DNA from: Rs1 sp036960485
GTDB taxonomy: Bacteria > Pseudomonadota > Gammaproteobacteria > Pseudomonadales > Balneatricaceae
NCBI GenBank assembly: GCA_036960485.1
Contig: JBALXS010000001.1
Location: forward strand, 1-64,000
Direction of reading: 5' to 3'
DNA length: 64,000 nucleotides
The stretch's first letter is position 1, and each line of letters starts with the position of its first letter. This document shows positions 55,651 through 64,000 of this stretch, piece after piece. The position numbers and the translations under genes were made by a program. The notes below the pieces were generated by a model. The model searched no databases, was not told the DNA's origin, and saw only the letters and a list, made by a program, of their open reading frames with translations.

Positions 55651-55781
55651 ATAAACGATCATTGTTTGATTATGAAGGACGAAAAAAATGATTATTTTTT
55701 TCGATATAATTAGTCCTTTGAACAATTGTGGTCTAACTTTAGTTAGGCACTACTATATATTTTTAAGTGGGAGGACTTGTC

Positions 55782-56168
55782 TTGAAAAAAGACATCAAAA
55801 TACTTGTTGTAGATGATTTTTCTACAATGAGAAGAATCATAAAAAATTTACTTCGTGATCTTGGTTTTCAAAACATAACTGAGGCTGATGATGGTAAGAC
55901 AGCTTTACCTATTTTGAAGCAAGGTGGTATTGAATTTTTGGTTACTGACTGGAACATGCCAGGTATGACTGGAATTGAACTAATTGGAGAAGTGCGCAAA
56001 GACCCAAATTTAGCGCATATCCCTATTTTAATGGTAACAGCAGAAGCAAAGAGAGAACAAATCATTGCTGCGGCGCAAGCAGGCGTTAATGGCTATGTGG
56101 TTAAACCTTTTACTGCGACAGTTCTGAAAGAGAAAATAGAGAAAATTTTCGAAAGACTAGAAGGTTAG
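55782..56168 (+). CDS. cheY: Chemotaxis response regulator CheY
   Basis: 128-aa single-domain receiver that binds the flagellar switch when phosphorylated. I start it at the TTG 55782 because GGGAGGA (55769-55775) lies 6 nt upstream; a GTG at 55767 would place the ribosome site inside the gene. The acidic pair is in VVDDFS, the phosphorylated Asp in VTDWNMPGMTG, the Thr in MVTAEAKR and the Lys in VVKPFTA. It opens the chemotaxis operon cheY-cheZ-cheA-cheB. Confidence 0.96.
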   Translation: MKKDIKILVVDDFSTMRRIIKNLLRDLGFQNITEADDGKTALPILKQGGIEFLVTDWNMPGMTGIELIGEVRKDPNLAHIPILMVTAEAKREQIIAAAQAGVNGYVVKPFTATVLKEKIEKIFERLEG

Positions 56169-56193
56169 TCAATTCAATGGAGTTCAGTGTCGT

Positions 56194-57036
56194 ATGTCAG
56201 AAATTATAAACCAGCCAGCAGTAGATGGGTTGGAAGGCTTGTTAAAAGCAAAGGCAGAAAAATTAATAGAAGAACTGGCTAAAGGTGATATAGGTTCTGC
56301 CCTTCATGTTATTAATGAGCTGCAGCAAGCTAAACATCAAGCATTTTATAATGAAATTGGTCATTTAACTCGTGGCTTACACGATGCTATTAATTCGTTT
56401 TCAGATGACATGGAAAAGGATACCGGGCTTGATAGTAGCACTTTATCGGGCATGAATGACGCATCTGATCGCTTAAACTATGTTATTGAAATAACTGAAA
56501 AGACTTCACATGAGACCATGGATAGAGTGGATGCTTCTCTGGTGTTGATTGATAACTTGGACGGCCAGAGTATTCGTTTTAAGGATTTGTTATCTCTTGT
56601 GGGGCAGCTTGAAGGCGAATTTGATGCACTTAACGGCGTTTATGACCGCACTTGTCAAGTTAAGCAAGAATCAGAAGATACTATTAAAGACCTAAAGCAC
56701 CAATTGACGGCGATATTGCTAGCGCAAAGTAGCCAAGATATATCGGGACAGCTAATTAAGCGTGTGATTACTTTGTTAACTGAAGTACAAACTGGATTAG
56801 TGCAGCTAATTGATATGGCGGCAAAAGTTGAAAGTTTAAGTATTGCTGAATTAGGGGGTGTTAAACCCTTAGCTGCTGAAACCATGGTAGCTAAAAAGAA
56901 AGAAGAAATTGTTATGGCCGAAAAGGTGGATAAAACACCGAAAGCAGAGGGGCCACAAATAAATGCTCAAGACAATCCAAATGTTGTTTCAGGGCAAGAT
57001 GATGTAGATGAGTTGCTTTCTAGCCTAGGCTTTTAA
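56194..57036 (+). CDS. cheZ: CheY-P phosphatase CheZ
   Basis: 280-aa helical phosphatase that dephosphorylates CheY-P. ASDRLNYVIEITEKTSHETM and the catalytic-region sequence AQSSQDISGQLIKRVITLL (with the Gln of QDLTGQ-type motifs) are present. The C-terminal tail DNPNVVSGQDDVDELLSSLG matches the CheY-binding peptide. It follows cheY by 25 bp. Confidence 0.95.
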   Translation: MSEIINQPAVDGLEGLLKAKAEKLIEELAKGDIGSALHVINELQQAKHQAFYNEIGHLTRGLHDAINSFSDDMEKDTGLDSSTLSGMNDASDRLNYVIEITEKTSHETMDRVDASLVLIDNLDGQSIRFKDLLSLVGQLEGEFDALNGVYDRTCQVKQESEDTIKDLKHQLTAILLAQSSQDISGQLIKRVITLLTEVQTGLVQLIDMAAKVESLSIAELGGVKPLAAETMVAKKKEEIVMAEKVDKTPKAEGPQINAQDNPNVVSGQDDVDELLSSLGF

Positions 57037-57051
57037 TGTAGGGGTAATTGT

Positions 57052-59094
57052 ATGAGTTTGGATGTAGATCAGGAAATTCTTGAAGACTTCTTGGTGGAGG
57101 CTGGAGAAATACTGGAGCTTTTATCAGAACAATTAGTTGAATTGGAACAAAATCCAGAAGATGAAGGGCTGCTAAATGCAATATTTAGAGGTTTTCACAC
57201 TGTTAAAGGTGGCGCCGGCTTCTTGCAACTGGATGCGATGGTTGATTGTTGTCATCATGCAGAAAATTTGTTCGATTTATTACGCACTGGAGAGATTAAA
57301 GTTACCGCACCGTTGATGGATGTTGTTCTTCAATCGTTAGATGCGGTAAATAGAATGTTCGAAAATGTACGAGGTGGAATGCCTCCTGAATCAGCTTCTC
57401 CTGAACTCATTAAGCTATTAGATGATTATGCCAGTGGTAATGTTCCGGCAGTGCAAGATGCTTCGGCTCCTACTGTGGTAGCAGCAGCACCAGTTCCAGC
57501 TGTTAAACCAGCACCACTACCTGAATCTCCGATGACCCCCGCTGATGACTTTGATTTGTTATTACAAGATTCTAATGCCGTTAAAACTGAAACAAAGAAA
57601 AAAGGCAACGATCTGATAACCGAAGATGAATTCGATTCACTGATGAATGAGCTTCATGGCTCTACAGGTGCACCGGGTAAGACGAAAACCGCAGCTCCTA
57701 CTAGTTTAGAAGATGAGTTTGAAAATTTATTGGATGATCTTCAAGCGACAGGCCAAGGTGCTTTTAAAGCGCCGGAGCCCGAAGTAGCTAGTGCACCAGC
57801 AGTTGTGCCTACGCCTGTTCCTGCTCCCGTCGTAAAAACAGCGCCTGCTGAAGAAGTTAAAAAGACGGTTGAGAAAGCTACAGCAGAAGCCAACAAAAGC
57901 GTTGCCAAAGCTCCGGCAAATAAAGCACCTACGCCAGAAAGTAACGTGCGAGTTGATACCAGATTATTAGATAAGATCATGAATATGGTTGGCGAACTAG
58001 TACTGGTTCGTAATCGACTAATACGCCTAGGGGGAAGTGGTGAAGATGAAGAAATGTCTAAAGCCTTAGGTACTTTAGATATGGTTACCGCGGATTTACA
58101 AATGTCCGTTATGAAAACTCGTATGCAACCAGTTAAAAAAGTGTTTGGGCGCTTTCCCCGCTTAATTCGCGATCTATCGCGCACTTTAAAGAAAGAAATT
58201 CGCCTAGAACTGAGAGGCGAAGAAACTGATTTAGATAAGAATTTAGTCGAAGCGTTGGCTGACCCCTTGATTCACTTAGTGAGAAATTCAGTAGATCATG
58301 GTATTGAACTTCCCGACGAGAGAGAGAAAGCAGGTAAGGCACGAGAGGGACATGTGTTGTTATCCGCTGAACAAGAAGGCGATCATATTCTGTTGATTAT
58401 TCAGGATGACGGTGCTGGAATGGATCCTGAACGGTTGCGTAGTTTAGCAGTAGAAAGGGGCATGTTAGATCAAGAGTCTGCTAACCGTTTAACGGATCAA
58501 GAATGTTTTAATCTTATATTTTCTGCTGGTTTTTCTACCAAAGAAGTGGTTTCTGATGTGTCAGGCCGCGGCGTAGGAATGGATGTAGTTAAAACCAAGA
58601 TTACGCAACTCAACGGAACACTAGCAATAGATTCTGTATTGGGTCAAGGAACCAGGATAGCAATTCAAGTACCTTTGACTCTCGCTATTATGCCAACTCT
58701 AATGGTTATCCTCGAAGATCAAGCATTCGCATTACCTCTAGTTAATGTTAACGAAATATTTAACTTAGATTTAACCACCACCAATGTCGTAGATGGTCAG
58801 CAAGTGATCACTGTGCGAGATCAAGCGTTACCATTATTTCATATGAAGCGCTGGTTAATTGACGGGCAAGGAAAAGCTGATTTACCTGAGCAAGGACACG
58901 TTGTTATTGTTACCGTCGGAACACTACGAGCAGGTTTTGTAGTAGATCAGTTGGTAGGTCAAGAAGAGGTAGTTATAAAGCCACTGGGGACTATTTTGCA
59001 CGGCACCGCTGGCTTGTCTGGGGCAACTATTACAGGTGATGGGCGGATTGCTTTGATTATAGATATTCCTAACTTGTTAAAAGAGCACGCATAA
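57052..59094 (+). CDS. cheA: Chemotaxis histidine kinase CheA
   Basis: 680-aa cytoplasmic kinase. The P1 Hpt domain has the phospho-His at residue 49 (FRGFHTVKGGAGF). An Ala/Pro/Val-rich linker of about 150 residues with short acidic EDEF-LL motifs replaces a clear P2 domain. P3 dimerisation, P4 ATP-binding (LVRNSVDHGIE, DDGAGMD, GRGVGMDVVK) and the P5 CheW-like domain follow. This is the FliA-linked CheA type of polar flagellates. Confidence 0.96.
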   Translation: MSLDVDQEILEDFLVEAGEILELLSEQLVELEQNPEDEGLLNAIFRGFHTVKGGAGFLQLDAMVDCCHHAENLFDLLRTGEIKVTAPLMDVVLQSLDAVNRMFENVRGGMPPESASPELIKLLDDYASGNVPAVQDASAPTVVAAAPVPAVKPAPLPESPMTPADDFDLLLQDSNAVKTETKKKGNDLITEDEFDSLMNELHGSTGAPGKTKTAAPTSLEDEFENLLDDLQATGQGAFKAPEPEVASAPAVVPTPVPAPVVKTAPAEEVKKTVEKATAEANKSVAKAPANKAPTPESNVRVDTRLLDKIMNMVGELVLVRNRLIRLGGSGEDEEMSKALGTLDMVTADLQMSVMKTRMQPVKKVFGRFPRLIRDLSRTLKKEIRLELRGEETDLDKNLVEALADPLIHLVRNSVDHGIELPDEREKAGKAREGHVLLSAEQEGDHILLIIQDDGAGMDPERLRSLAVERGMLDQESANRLTDQECFNLIFSAGFSTKEVVSDVSGRGVGMDVVKTKITQLNGTLAIDSVLGQGTRIAIQVPLTLAIMPTLMVILEDQAFALPLVNVNEIFNLDLTTTNVVDGQQVITVRDQALPLFHMKRWLIDGQGKADLPEQGHVVIVTVGTLRAGFVVDQLVGQEEVVIKPLGTILHGTAGLSGATITGDGRIALIIDIPNLLKEHA

Positions 59095-59172
59095 TCTGTT
59101 GTGAATTTGGCGAGGGCATTGTTCTCGTCAAATAATTAGCATTATTGTCGATGGATATCCGGGAGTATATTA

Positions 59173-60288
59173 ATGACCGTAAGGGTTTTAGTGGTCGATG
59201 ATTCAGCATTTTTTAGGCAACGGATAACACAAATATTATCTCAAAATCCAAACATTAATGTTGTAGGTGTTGCTAGAGATGGGTTAGACGCAATTGAAAA
59301 AAACAATAGTCTAAAACCAGATGTTATTACTATGGATGTGGAAATGCCAAAACTAAATGGCATTGACGCTGTTCGCCAAATAATGAGGGAGAGGCCTGCT
59401 CAAGTATTGATGGTTTCTTCTTTAACACATGAAGGTGCGCAAGTAACTCTACAGGCAATGGATGCAGGGGCGGTTGATTATTTGACTAAAGATATGCGCG
59501 CCTGGATGGATAAAAGCCAAAGTTTAAGTGATGACCTTACCAACAGAATAGTTGCTTTAGGTCGTTCGAAATACTTTGTGAAAAGTAATTTTCTCGAAGA
59601 AAAAAAGACTGCAGTCAGTACTCGAAGTGCATCAACAACGCATGTGTTTCGCTTGGATGAAAAAAGTCATGCAGTTAGTGCTTCTCCCAGCACGACACGA
59701 TTATCTAGGAATCCTGTTATACCAATGGGTTGCAAAATTGTGGTGATAGGCTCCTCTACCGGAGGGCCCGCAGCTCTTCAACAAATTTTAACCAAACTAC
59801 CAGCAAGTTTTCCTTATCCAATATTACTAGTGCAACATATGCCAAATACTTTCACATCTGTTTTCGCTGAAAGGCTTAATCAACAGTGTGAAATAGAAGT
59901 TAAGCATGCGCAGTCAGGTGATAAGTTAAAAGCTGGGCGTGCACTATTGGCTCCAGGTGGTTTGCAAATGATTTTAGATGGCCAAGGGACCGTGCAGATA
60001 TTACCGGGCGAAGAGCGCTTAACGTATAAACCAAGTTTGGATGTTACTTTCGCCAGTACAGCAAAAGTGTTTGGTGCTAAATCTTTAGCGATCGTCTTAA
60101 CTGGGATGGGGGCAGATGGCAGAGATGGCGCTAAGTTATTAAAAGCAGCTGGTGCAACTATTTGGGCACAAAGCGAAAGCACATGTACTATTTATGGAAT
60201 GCCTCAAGCTGTAGCGAAGGCCGGAGTGGTTGATAGCGTTGTAGATTTGAAGGATTTTTCCAAGGCTCTGACCAAGAATAAATATTAA
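59173..60288 (+). CDS. cheB: Chemoreceptor glutamate methylesterase CheB
   Basis: 371-aa receptor methylesterase/deamidase. N-terminal receiver (VLVVDDSAFFRQRITQIL, phospho-Asp in ITMDVEMPKLNG). The C-terminal catalytic domain has Ser in GSSTGGPAALQ, His in LLVQHMPNTFT and Asp in LTGMGADGRDGAK. The usual partner methyltransferase cheR is not in the window. Upstream, TTTGGCGAGGGCATTGTTC at 59108-59126 is a weak sigma-54-like sequence. Confidence 0.96.
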   Translation: MTVRVLVVDDSAFFRQRITQILSQNPNINVVGVARDGLDAIEKNNSLKPDVITMDVEMPKLNGIDAVRQIMRERPAQVLMVSSLTHEGAQVTLQAMDAGAVDYLTKDMRAWMDKSQSLSDDLTNRIVALGRSKYFVKSNFLEEKKTAVSTRSASTTHVFRLDEKSHAVSASPSTTRLSRNPVIPMGCKIVVIGSSTGGPAALQQILTKLPASFPYPILLVQHMPNTFTSVFAERLNQQCEIEVKHAQSGDKLKAGRALLAPGGLQMILDGQGTVQILPGEERLTYKPSLDVTFASTAKVFGAKSLAIVLTGMGADGRDGAKLLKAAGATIWAQSESTCTIYGMPQAVAKAGVVDSVVDLKDFSKALTKNKY

Positions 60289-60368
60289 ACTTTACACTTA
60301 TAGCGGCAGCATAATTTTAACTAAAATTGTAGATAGTTTTTCTAATTATCGAATGTATGGGCAGTAAT

Positions 60369-61145
60369 ATGCAAGTATGGGCAATATCTAATCAAAAAGG
60401 CGGAGTCGGTAAAACTACCACTGTAGTTGCGCTAGCTGGTTTATTGGCTGACTCAGGTCACGATGTGTTGTTAGTTGATTTAGATCCGCATGGGTCATTA
60501 ACGAGCTATTTTGGTTATGACCCTGACCAAATTGATCAAAGTGTCTATGATTTATTTGTAGCAGATACTAAAGTAACATCATCCTTCGTCAAAAGCTTGT
60601 TAGTGCCTACAACTTCTGAAAAAGTGAAAATGTTACCCGCATCAACAGCGTTAGCTACTCTTGAAAGGCAAGCTATAGGCAAGTCGGGTTTAGGATTACA
60701 AGTATCTAAAGCTATTAGGCATATAGAAAAAGAGTACGATTATGTGTTAATCGATAGTCCTCCTGTTTTGGGTGTACTGATGGTTAATGCCTTGGCTGCA
60801 AGTGATCGATTACTGGTTCCTTCACAAACGGAGTTTTTGGCATTAAAAGGCCTAGAGCGCATGGTCAGAACTATTTCAATGATCAATAAAGCTCGAAAAA
60901 ATAAACTGCCGTACACTATTATTCCTACTTTTTATGATAGAAGAACACAAGCTTCTGTGAAGTGTCTACGAGAGCTACATAATTTGTATGCCAATGAAAT
61001 TGCATCTGTTGTCGTGCCAGTAGATACAAAGTTTAGAAATGCAAGTATGAAAGGTGTTTTTCCGTCACGGTTTGATCCGAGCAGTAGAGGTGTCCTCGCT
61101 TACGCGAAGCTCTTAAAATCTTTGATTGAAGAGGAAGTTCGATAA
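60369..61145 (+). CDS. parC: ParA-family ATPase of the chemotaxis cluster (ParC type)
   Basis: 258-aa ParA/MinD-like ATPase. Walker A KGGVGKTTTVVALAG, then LVDLDPHGSLTSYFGYD and DSPPVLGVLMVNAL. Within chemotaxis operons of polar flagellates this protein (ParC) places chemosensory arrays at the pole with its partner ParP. The start is the ATG at 60369; an in-frame ATG at 60357 adds four residues. Its stop overlaps the next start (TAATG). In Pseudomonas motC and motD lie between cheB and this gene; here they do not. Confidence 0.9.
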   Translation: MQVWAISNQKGGVGKTTTVVALAGLLADSGHDVLLVDLDPHGSLTSYFGYDPDQIDQSVYDLFVADTKVTSSFVKSLLVPTTSEKVKMLPASTALATLERQAIGKSGLGLQVSKAIRHIEKEYDYVLIDSPPVLGVLMVNALAASDRLLVPSQTEFLALKGLERMVRTISMINKARKNKLPYTIIPTFYDRRTQASVKCLRELHNLYANEIASVVVPVDTKFRNASMKGVFPSRFDPSSRGVLAYAKLLKSLIEEEVR

Positions 61146-62290
61146 TGAGTGAGTCAAATCATAAAGGCCGTAACCAAAAATTAGTGACTGACTATTTAGA
61201 AGCATTATTATGTGAAACTGAATTAGATAAGCATGAGTTAAGTGACGATCAGATAAATCTGGAAGCAGATAATTATCAGTGTAACAGTGAAGAAGAAATT
61301 TCTACTGGCTTAGTTAATATTGATGATTCAGCTTTAAGTAAGACCCCTGATGATGGTTATGTTGAAGCAGATCAAAAAATTAGTCTATCTCCTGCAGGCA
61401 ATGGTATAGATGAAACAATTGAAAATTCTGTGAGCGATTTAGAGGTAGAAGTACAGGGTGATGCTCAACCTAATTCAGGTGAAACAGATGAAGTCGATTT
61501 GCAAAAAGAATGGGCGCAAATAGAGCCTGATGATTTAGAATTAGAAATTCCTGCGCTGGCGCTTCAGGAAAGTAATACTGAGCAAGAATCGGTTGAAATT
61601 ATTGATCCTACTACAGTGGAAAACGATCAAATAGATCCTACTACAGTAGAAGAAAATTCTAGCTCGCTACCAGTAGAGGGATGTGTAATCTCAGAAGAAG
61701 AAAACGTTGATCCGCAACAAGACAAATGTACTGAACTTAAAGACGCTCCAGTTAAAATTGAAGAAAGCGTTTTAGAACCATCTGAAGAAGAAAACAGTGA
61801 TAATAGTGAAGCAATTAACGAAATGATTATAGAAGAACCTGCATTAGATAGCTCTGCAGAGCTAAGTATTAACTGCATTATAGTATTGATGTATGGTCTA
61901 AAATTGGCGATACCTTTTGAACAAGTGGAAGGACATATACGCTTATCTAATGTCACTTTATCTCTTGATAATGAACGTGAGTGGATTCTAGGGGACTTTA
62001 CTTCCTCTACAATGCGTACTCATATTGTCGATACTGCGCAAATTTTGTTCGGTGATAATTACGATGCACTGAAGTCTAACTATAATGAAATGCTAGTTCT
62101 GGAAGGTAAACATTGGTCAATAGTGTTTGATAAAGTGATTAAAGCACAAAATATTTTGCTTAGTGATGTGACTGAAAACCCATCACCTCAGTTTAGACCA
62201 TGGTTAACAGGTACATATATGGCAGAAAAATGTGCTTTGGTTAATGTATCAGCGATGGTTAAGATGTTTGAAGAAGAGTTAATAGGATAA
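61145..62290 (+). CDS. parP: CheW-domain protein ParP (polar array partner of ParC)
   Basis: 381 aa. A long, strongly acidic N-terminal region (about 1-235) contains a small internal duplication (IIDPTTVENDQ then IDPTTVEENS). A C-terminal CheW-like domain follows (CIIVLMYGLKLAIPFEQVEG, RTHIVDTAQILFGDNY, RPWLTGTYMAEKCALVNVSA). Translation is coupled to parC by a 1-nt overlap. In Vibrio ParP links ParC to CheA; that role is inferred here. A plain CheW normally follows but is absent. Confidence 0.88.
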   Translation: MSESNHKGRNQKLVTDYLEALLCETELDKHELSDDQINLEADNYQCNSEEEISTGLVNIDDSALSKTPDDGYVEADQKISLSPAGNGIDETIENSVSDLEVEVQGDAQPNSGETDEVDLQKEWAQIEPDDLELEIPALALQESNTEQESVEIIDPTTVENDQIDPTTVEENSSSLPVEGCVISEEENVDPQQDKCTELKDAPVKIEESVLEPSEEENSDNSEAINEMIIEEPALDSSAELSINCIIVLMYGLKLAIPFEQVEGHIRLSNVTLSLDNEREWILGDFTSSTMRTHIVDTAQILFGDNYDALKSNYNEMLVLEGKHWSIVFDKVIKAQNILLSDVTENPSPQFRPWLTGTYMAEKCALVNVSAMVKMFEEELIG

Positions 62291-62541
62291 TAATTAGTTA
62301 TATTAGTTACTTTATAGTAGTTTACTAATTGATTTGCTGTTGGGATACACAGTTTATTCACAAGTTAAATTATCTGTGATATATCCTGTATACATTTTAT
62401 GGATTGAATAACAACTCTATCTGTTACGGCTGTTTAATAGCAATGATGTTGATTAACGTCAAATCTGAGAATAGCAAATAGAGTCGTTTATAAGTGGGGT
62501 GATTGTTGGTTCTCCATTTTTTAGAAACTAGAGGTTGATCA

Positions 62542-62946
62542 TTGGCTGAAAATATAGGACTTATCGGTATCTTGCTAATCGCTTTGATATTTATGTCTAT
62601 TATTATAGTTATTCTCTTTATTAAGCAGAGAAACTCAGAAGCTAGAGCTAAGACACTTGCAGTCGCTCTGCGTAAAGAAATTCAAGCCATGTCCGGTAGC
62701 ACCATCGGTATGGGCAAGCGCATTGTTGATATAGAAACTAAATTAAATGTATCTCTAGAAAAACAACTTGAACTTGAGCAACGAGACCCTGATGATGTAG
62801 TGTATTCTCAGGCTGCTCGCTTAGTTGAAATGGGGGCTAATGTGGATGATTTAGTACATAGTTGTGGTATAGGTCGTCCAGAAGCTGAGTTGATGACTTT
62901 AATGCATAAAGAATTGAGTCCTAGAAATAGTTTAAAAAAATATTAA
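62542..62946 (+). CDS. DUF2802 family membrane-anchored protein
   Basis: 134 aa from a TTG start with AGAGG upstream. One N-terminal transmembrane helix (GLIGILLIALIFMSIIIVIL), a basic helical stretch, and a C-terminal domain (SQAARLVEMGANVDDLVHSC, GIGRPEAELMTLMHK) that resembles a small DNA-binding-like helix pair. Found at the end of chemotaxis operons in many polar flagellates; its function is not known to me. Confidence 0.8.
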   Translation: MAENIGLIGILLIALIFMSIIIVILFIKQRNSEARAKTLAVALRKEIQAMSGSTIGMGKRIVDIETKLNVSLEKQLELEQRDPDDVVYSQAARLVEMGANVDDLVHSCGIGRPEAELMTLMHKELSPRNSLKKY

Positions 62947-63287
62947 TTACACACATACTCCTATCACGAAGTCCGTTCACTCCCTTATAAAACCTCCACT
63001 CCCCTTTTTTTGCTTTGTTTTAGCCTCGTGCAATATTACTATTCAAGCCTGTTATTAAGCTTAAATAAATTAAGAAGCTAGTATGGAGATTGATTAAATA
63101 CCCTAGCTCTTGGCAAACGCAAAAACGCTCGGTTAATTGAGTAGCTTAAGGGCTATTAGCCTGAGATACATGCTTTTATTTTTAACTGTCTTTATAGTAA
63201 ATTCCTAAACTGCGTGAATTTTATTTATACAGTTGCTAGATGCTGTGTATCTGCTAAAATGTCAAAAAAATGACAGTGATAATAAAA
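62947..63287. promoter_or_regulatory. fleQ upstream region
   Basis: About 340 bp with no ORF. A sigma-70-like promoter is visible at 63233-63260: TTGCTA, 16 bp, TAAAAT, 27 bp before the fleQ start. No clear terminator for the chemotaxis operon is seen. Confidence 0.45.
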
Positions 63288-64000
63288 ATGATGTCTTTAG
63301 TGTTGAATAAAGTTATTTTAGTTGATGACAACGAACTTAGGAAAGCTTCATTAGAGAGTAGCTTAAGGTTTTTAAAAGTTGAACATAAGGTGATGAGTTT
63401 TGTAGAGTTTTTGCAAAATAAGGATAGTTTTAAACATTACTCTATCGCTTTAATTGGCCACTGTGCACTGCCCATTTCCCTTAATAAATTAGTTCAATTC
63501 ATAGCAGAAAATTATCAGCATACTCCTATTTGCTTGTTAGAAAGCTGGAATGACAGCGAAAAATTAACGAATAAGTCAAAGCAGCAAATATTACGCGTTT
63601 TAACTCAGTCTCTTGATGACGAAATATTGACAGATTTACTACATGAATCGCAAGTTTATCATTCGGTTAGAGTAAACGACAAAGAGAAAAAAAATCATAA
63701 ATTCCCGTTAATCATTGGTAAAAGCCCTGCTATTGAAAGCCTCAAAAAAATGATGTCTAAAGTTGTTGATCGCGACGTTAATGTACTCATCACTGGGGAA
63801 TCAGGTACAGGTAAAGAATTGGTCGCTAGGTCGCTGCATAATTTATCTAGTCGCGCGAAAAAGCCATTTGTTCCGGTTAACTGCGGTGCAATACCTCCAC
63901 AGTTACTCGAAAGCGAACTGTTTGGCCACGAAAAAGGAGCGTTCACTGGCGCAATTAGTAGCCGTTCTGGGCGCTTCGAAATGGCTAATGGAGGAACTTT
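63288..64000 (+). CDS. fleQ: Flagellar master regulator FleQ, N-terminal part (cut by window edge)
   Basis: Sigma-54-dependent enhancer-binding protein, the top regulator of polar flagellar genes and, in Pseudomonas, a cyclic-di-GMP responder. About 237 residues are visible. The N-terminus is a divergent receiver (KVILVDDNELRKASLESS), as in FleQ. The AAA+ domain starts near 140 with GESGTGKELVAR (Walker A), VNCGAIPPQLLESELFGHEK and GAFTGAI, the sigma-54 contact loop. Either ATG at 63288 or 63291 may be used. It should act at the sigma-54 sites before flgB and flgF. Confidence 0.93.
   Translation, partial: MMSLVLNKVILVDDNELRKASLESSLRFLKVEHKVMSFVEFLQNKDSFKHYSIALIGHCALPISLNKLVQFIAENYQHTPICLLESWNDSEKLTNKSKQQILRVLTQSLDDEILTDLLHESQVYHSVRVNDKEKKNHKFPLIIGKSPAIESLKKMMSKVVDRDVNVLITGESGTGKELVARSLHNLSSRAKKPFVPVNCGAIPPQLLESELFGHEKGAFTGAISSRSGRFEMANGGT

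Noticed and set aside
59108..59126. Sigma-54 promoter before cheB
   Set aside because: The -12 element has GT instead of GC and the site lies inside an operon; too weak to annotate as a promoter.

Overview
The window is from the chromosome of a gammaproteobacterium of moderate G+C. The evidence is the recA-(recX)-alaS-lysC-csrA-tRNA-Ser/tRNA-Arg order, a pseudomonad-type polar flagellar and chemotaxis cluster (FlhF, FlhG/FleN, FliA, ParC/ParP, FleQ) and a Pseudomonas-like trpGDC. A marine lineage near Pseudomonadales/Cellvibrionales is my guess; the sequence does not prove it. Two runs of 100 N (25797-25896 and 28564-28663) are scaffold gaps, and both fall inside repeats.

Region 1 (1-15.6 kb) is mainly choline/glycine betaine breakdown. 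betI and betB (cut by the window edge) make glycine betaine. A divergent Rieske monooxygenase/reductase pair (GbcA/GbcB type) removes the first methyl group. A compact soxBDAG operon oxidises sarcosine to glycine. The middle step, dimethylglycine demethylation (DgcAB), is not encoded here. Between these lie a 3-hydroxyisobutyrate-dehydrogenase-family gene facing a MocR regulator across a 168-bp inverted-repeat element, and a Cache-PAS-GGDEF-EAL cyclic-di-GMP protein.

Region 2 (16-26.3 kb) is housekeeping: trpG, trpD, trpC, an OsmC-like protein, recA with a clear SOS box, a decayed recX, alaS, lysC, csrA and a Ser/Arg tRNA cluster.

Region 3 (26.3-32.7 kb) is accessory DNA: IS3-type transposase debris, then a LapA-like RTX adhesin. 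The adhesin has a retention module with a TAAG LapG-type site, near-identical Ig/VCBS repeats across an assembly gap, a VWA domain and a C-terminal RTX type I secretion domain. A broken LuxR/CsgD-type regulator follows.

Region 4 (32.7-64 kb) is flagella and chemotaxis: flgBCDE, flgFGHIJKL, an inverted fliT-like gene beside a heptamer tandem repeat, fliC-flaG-fliD-fliS, flhA-flhF-flhG-fliA, cheY-cheZ-cheA-cheB, parC-parP, a DUF2802 gene and the start of fleQ. Sigma-54 sites precede flgB and flgF, and sigma-28 sites precede fliC and probably flgK. The fliE-to-flhB block is not between fliS and flhA, and motCD and a stand-alone cheW are not at their usual places.

Most of the window is well-known biology. 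The least ordinary items are the LapA-like adhesin with its gap geometry, three decayed loci (recX, IS3 transposase, LuxR-type regulator), the inverted-repeat element at 2425-2592 and the heptamer array next to the inverted fliT. I found no clearly new multi-gene system.
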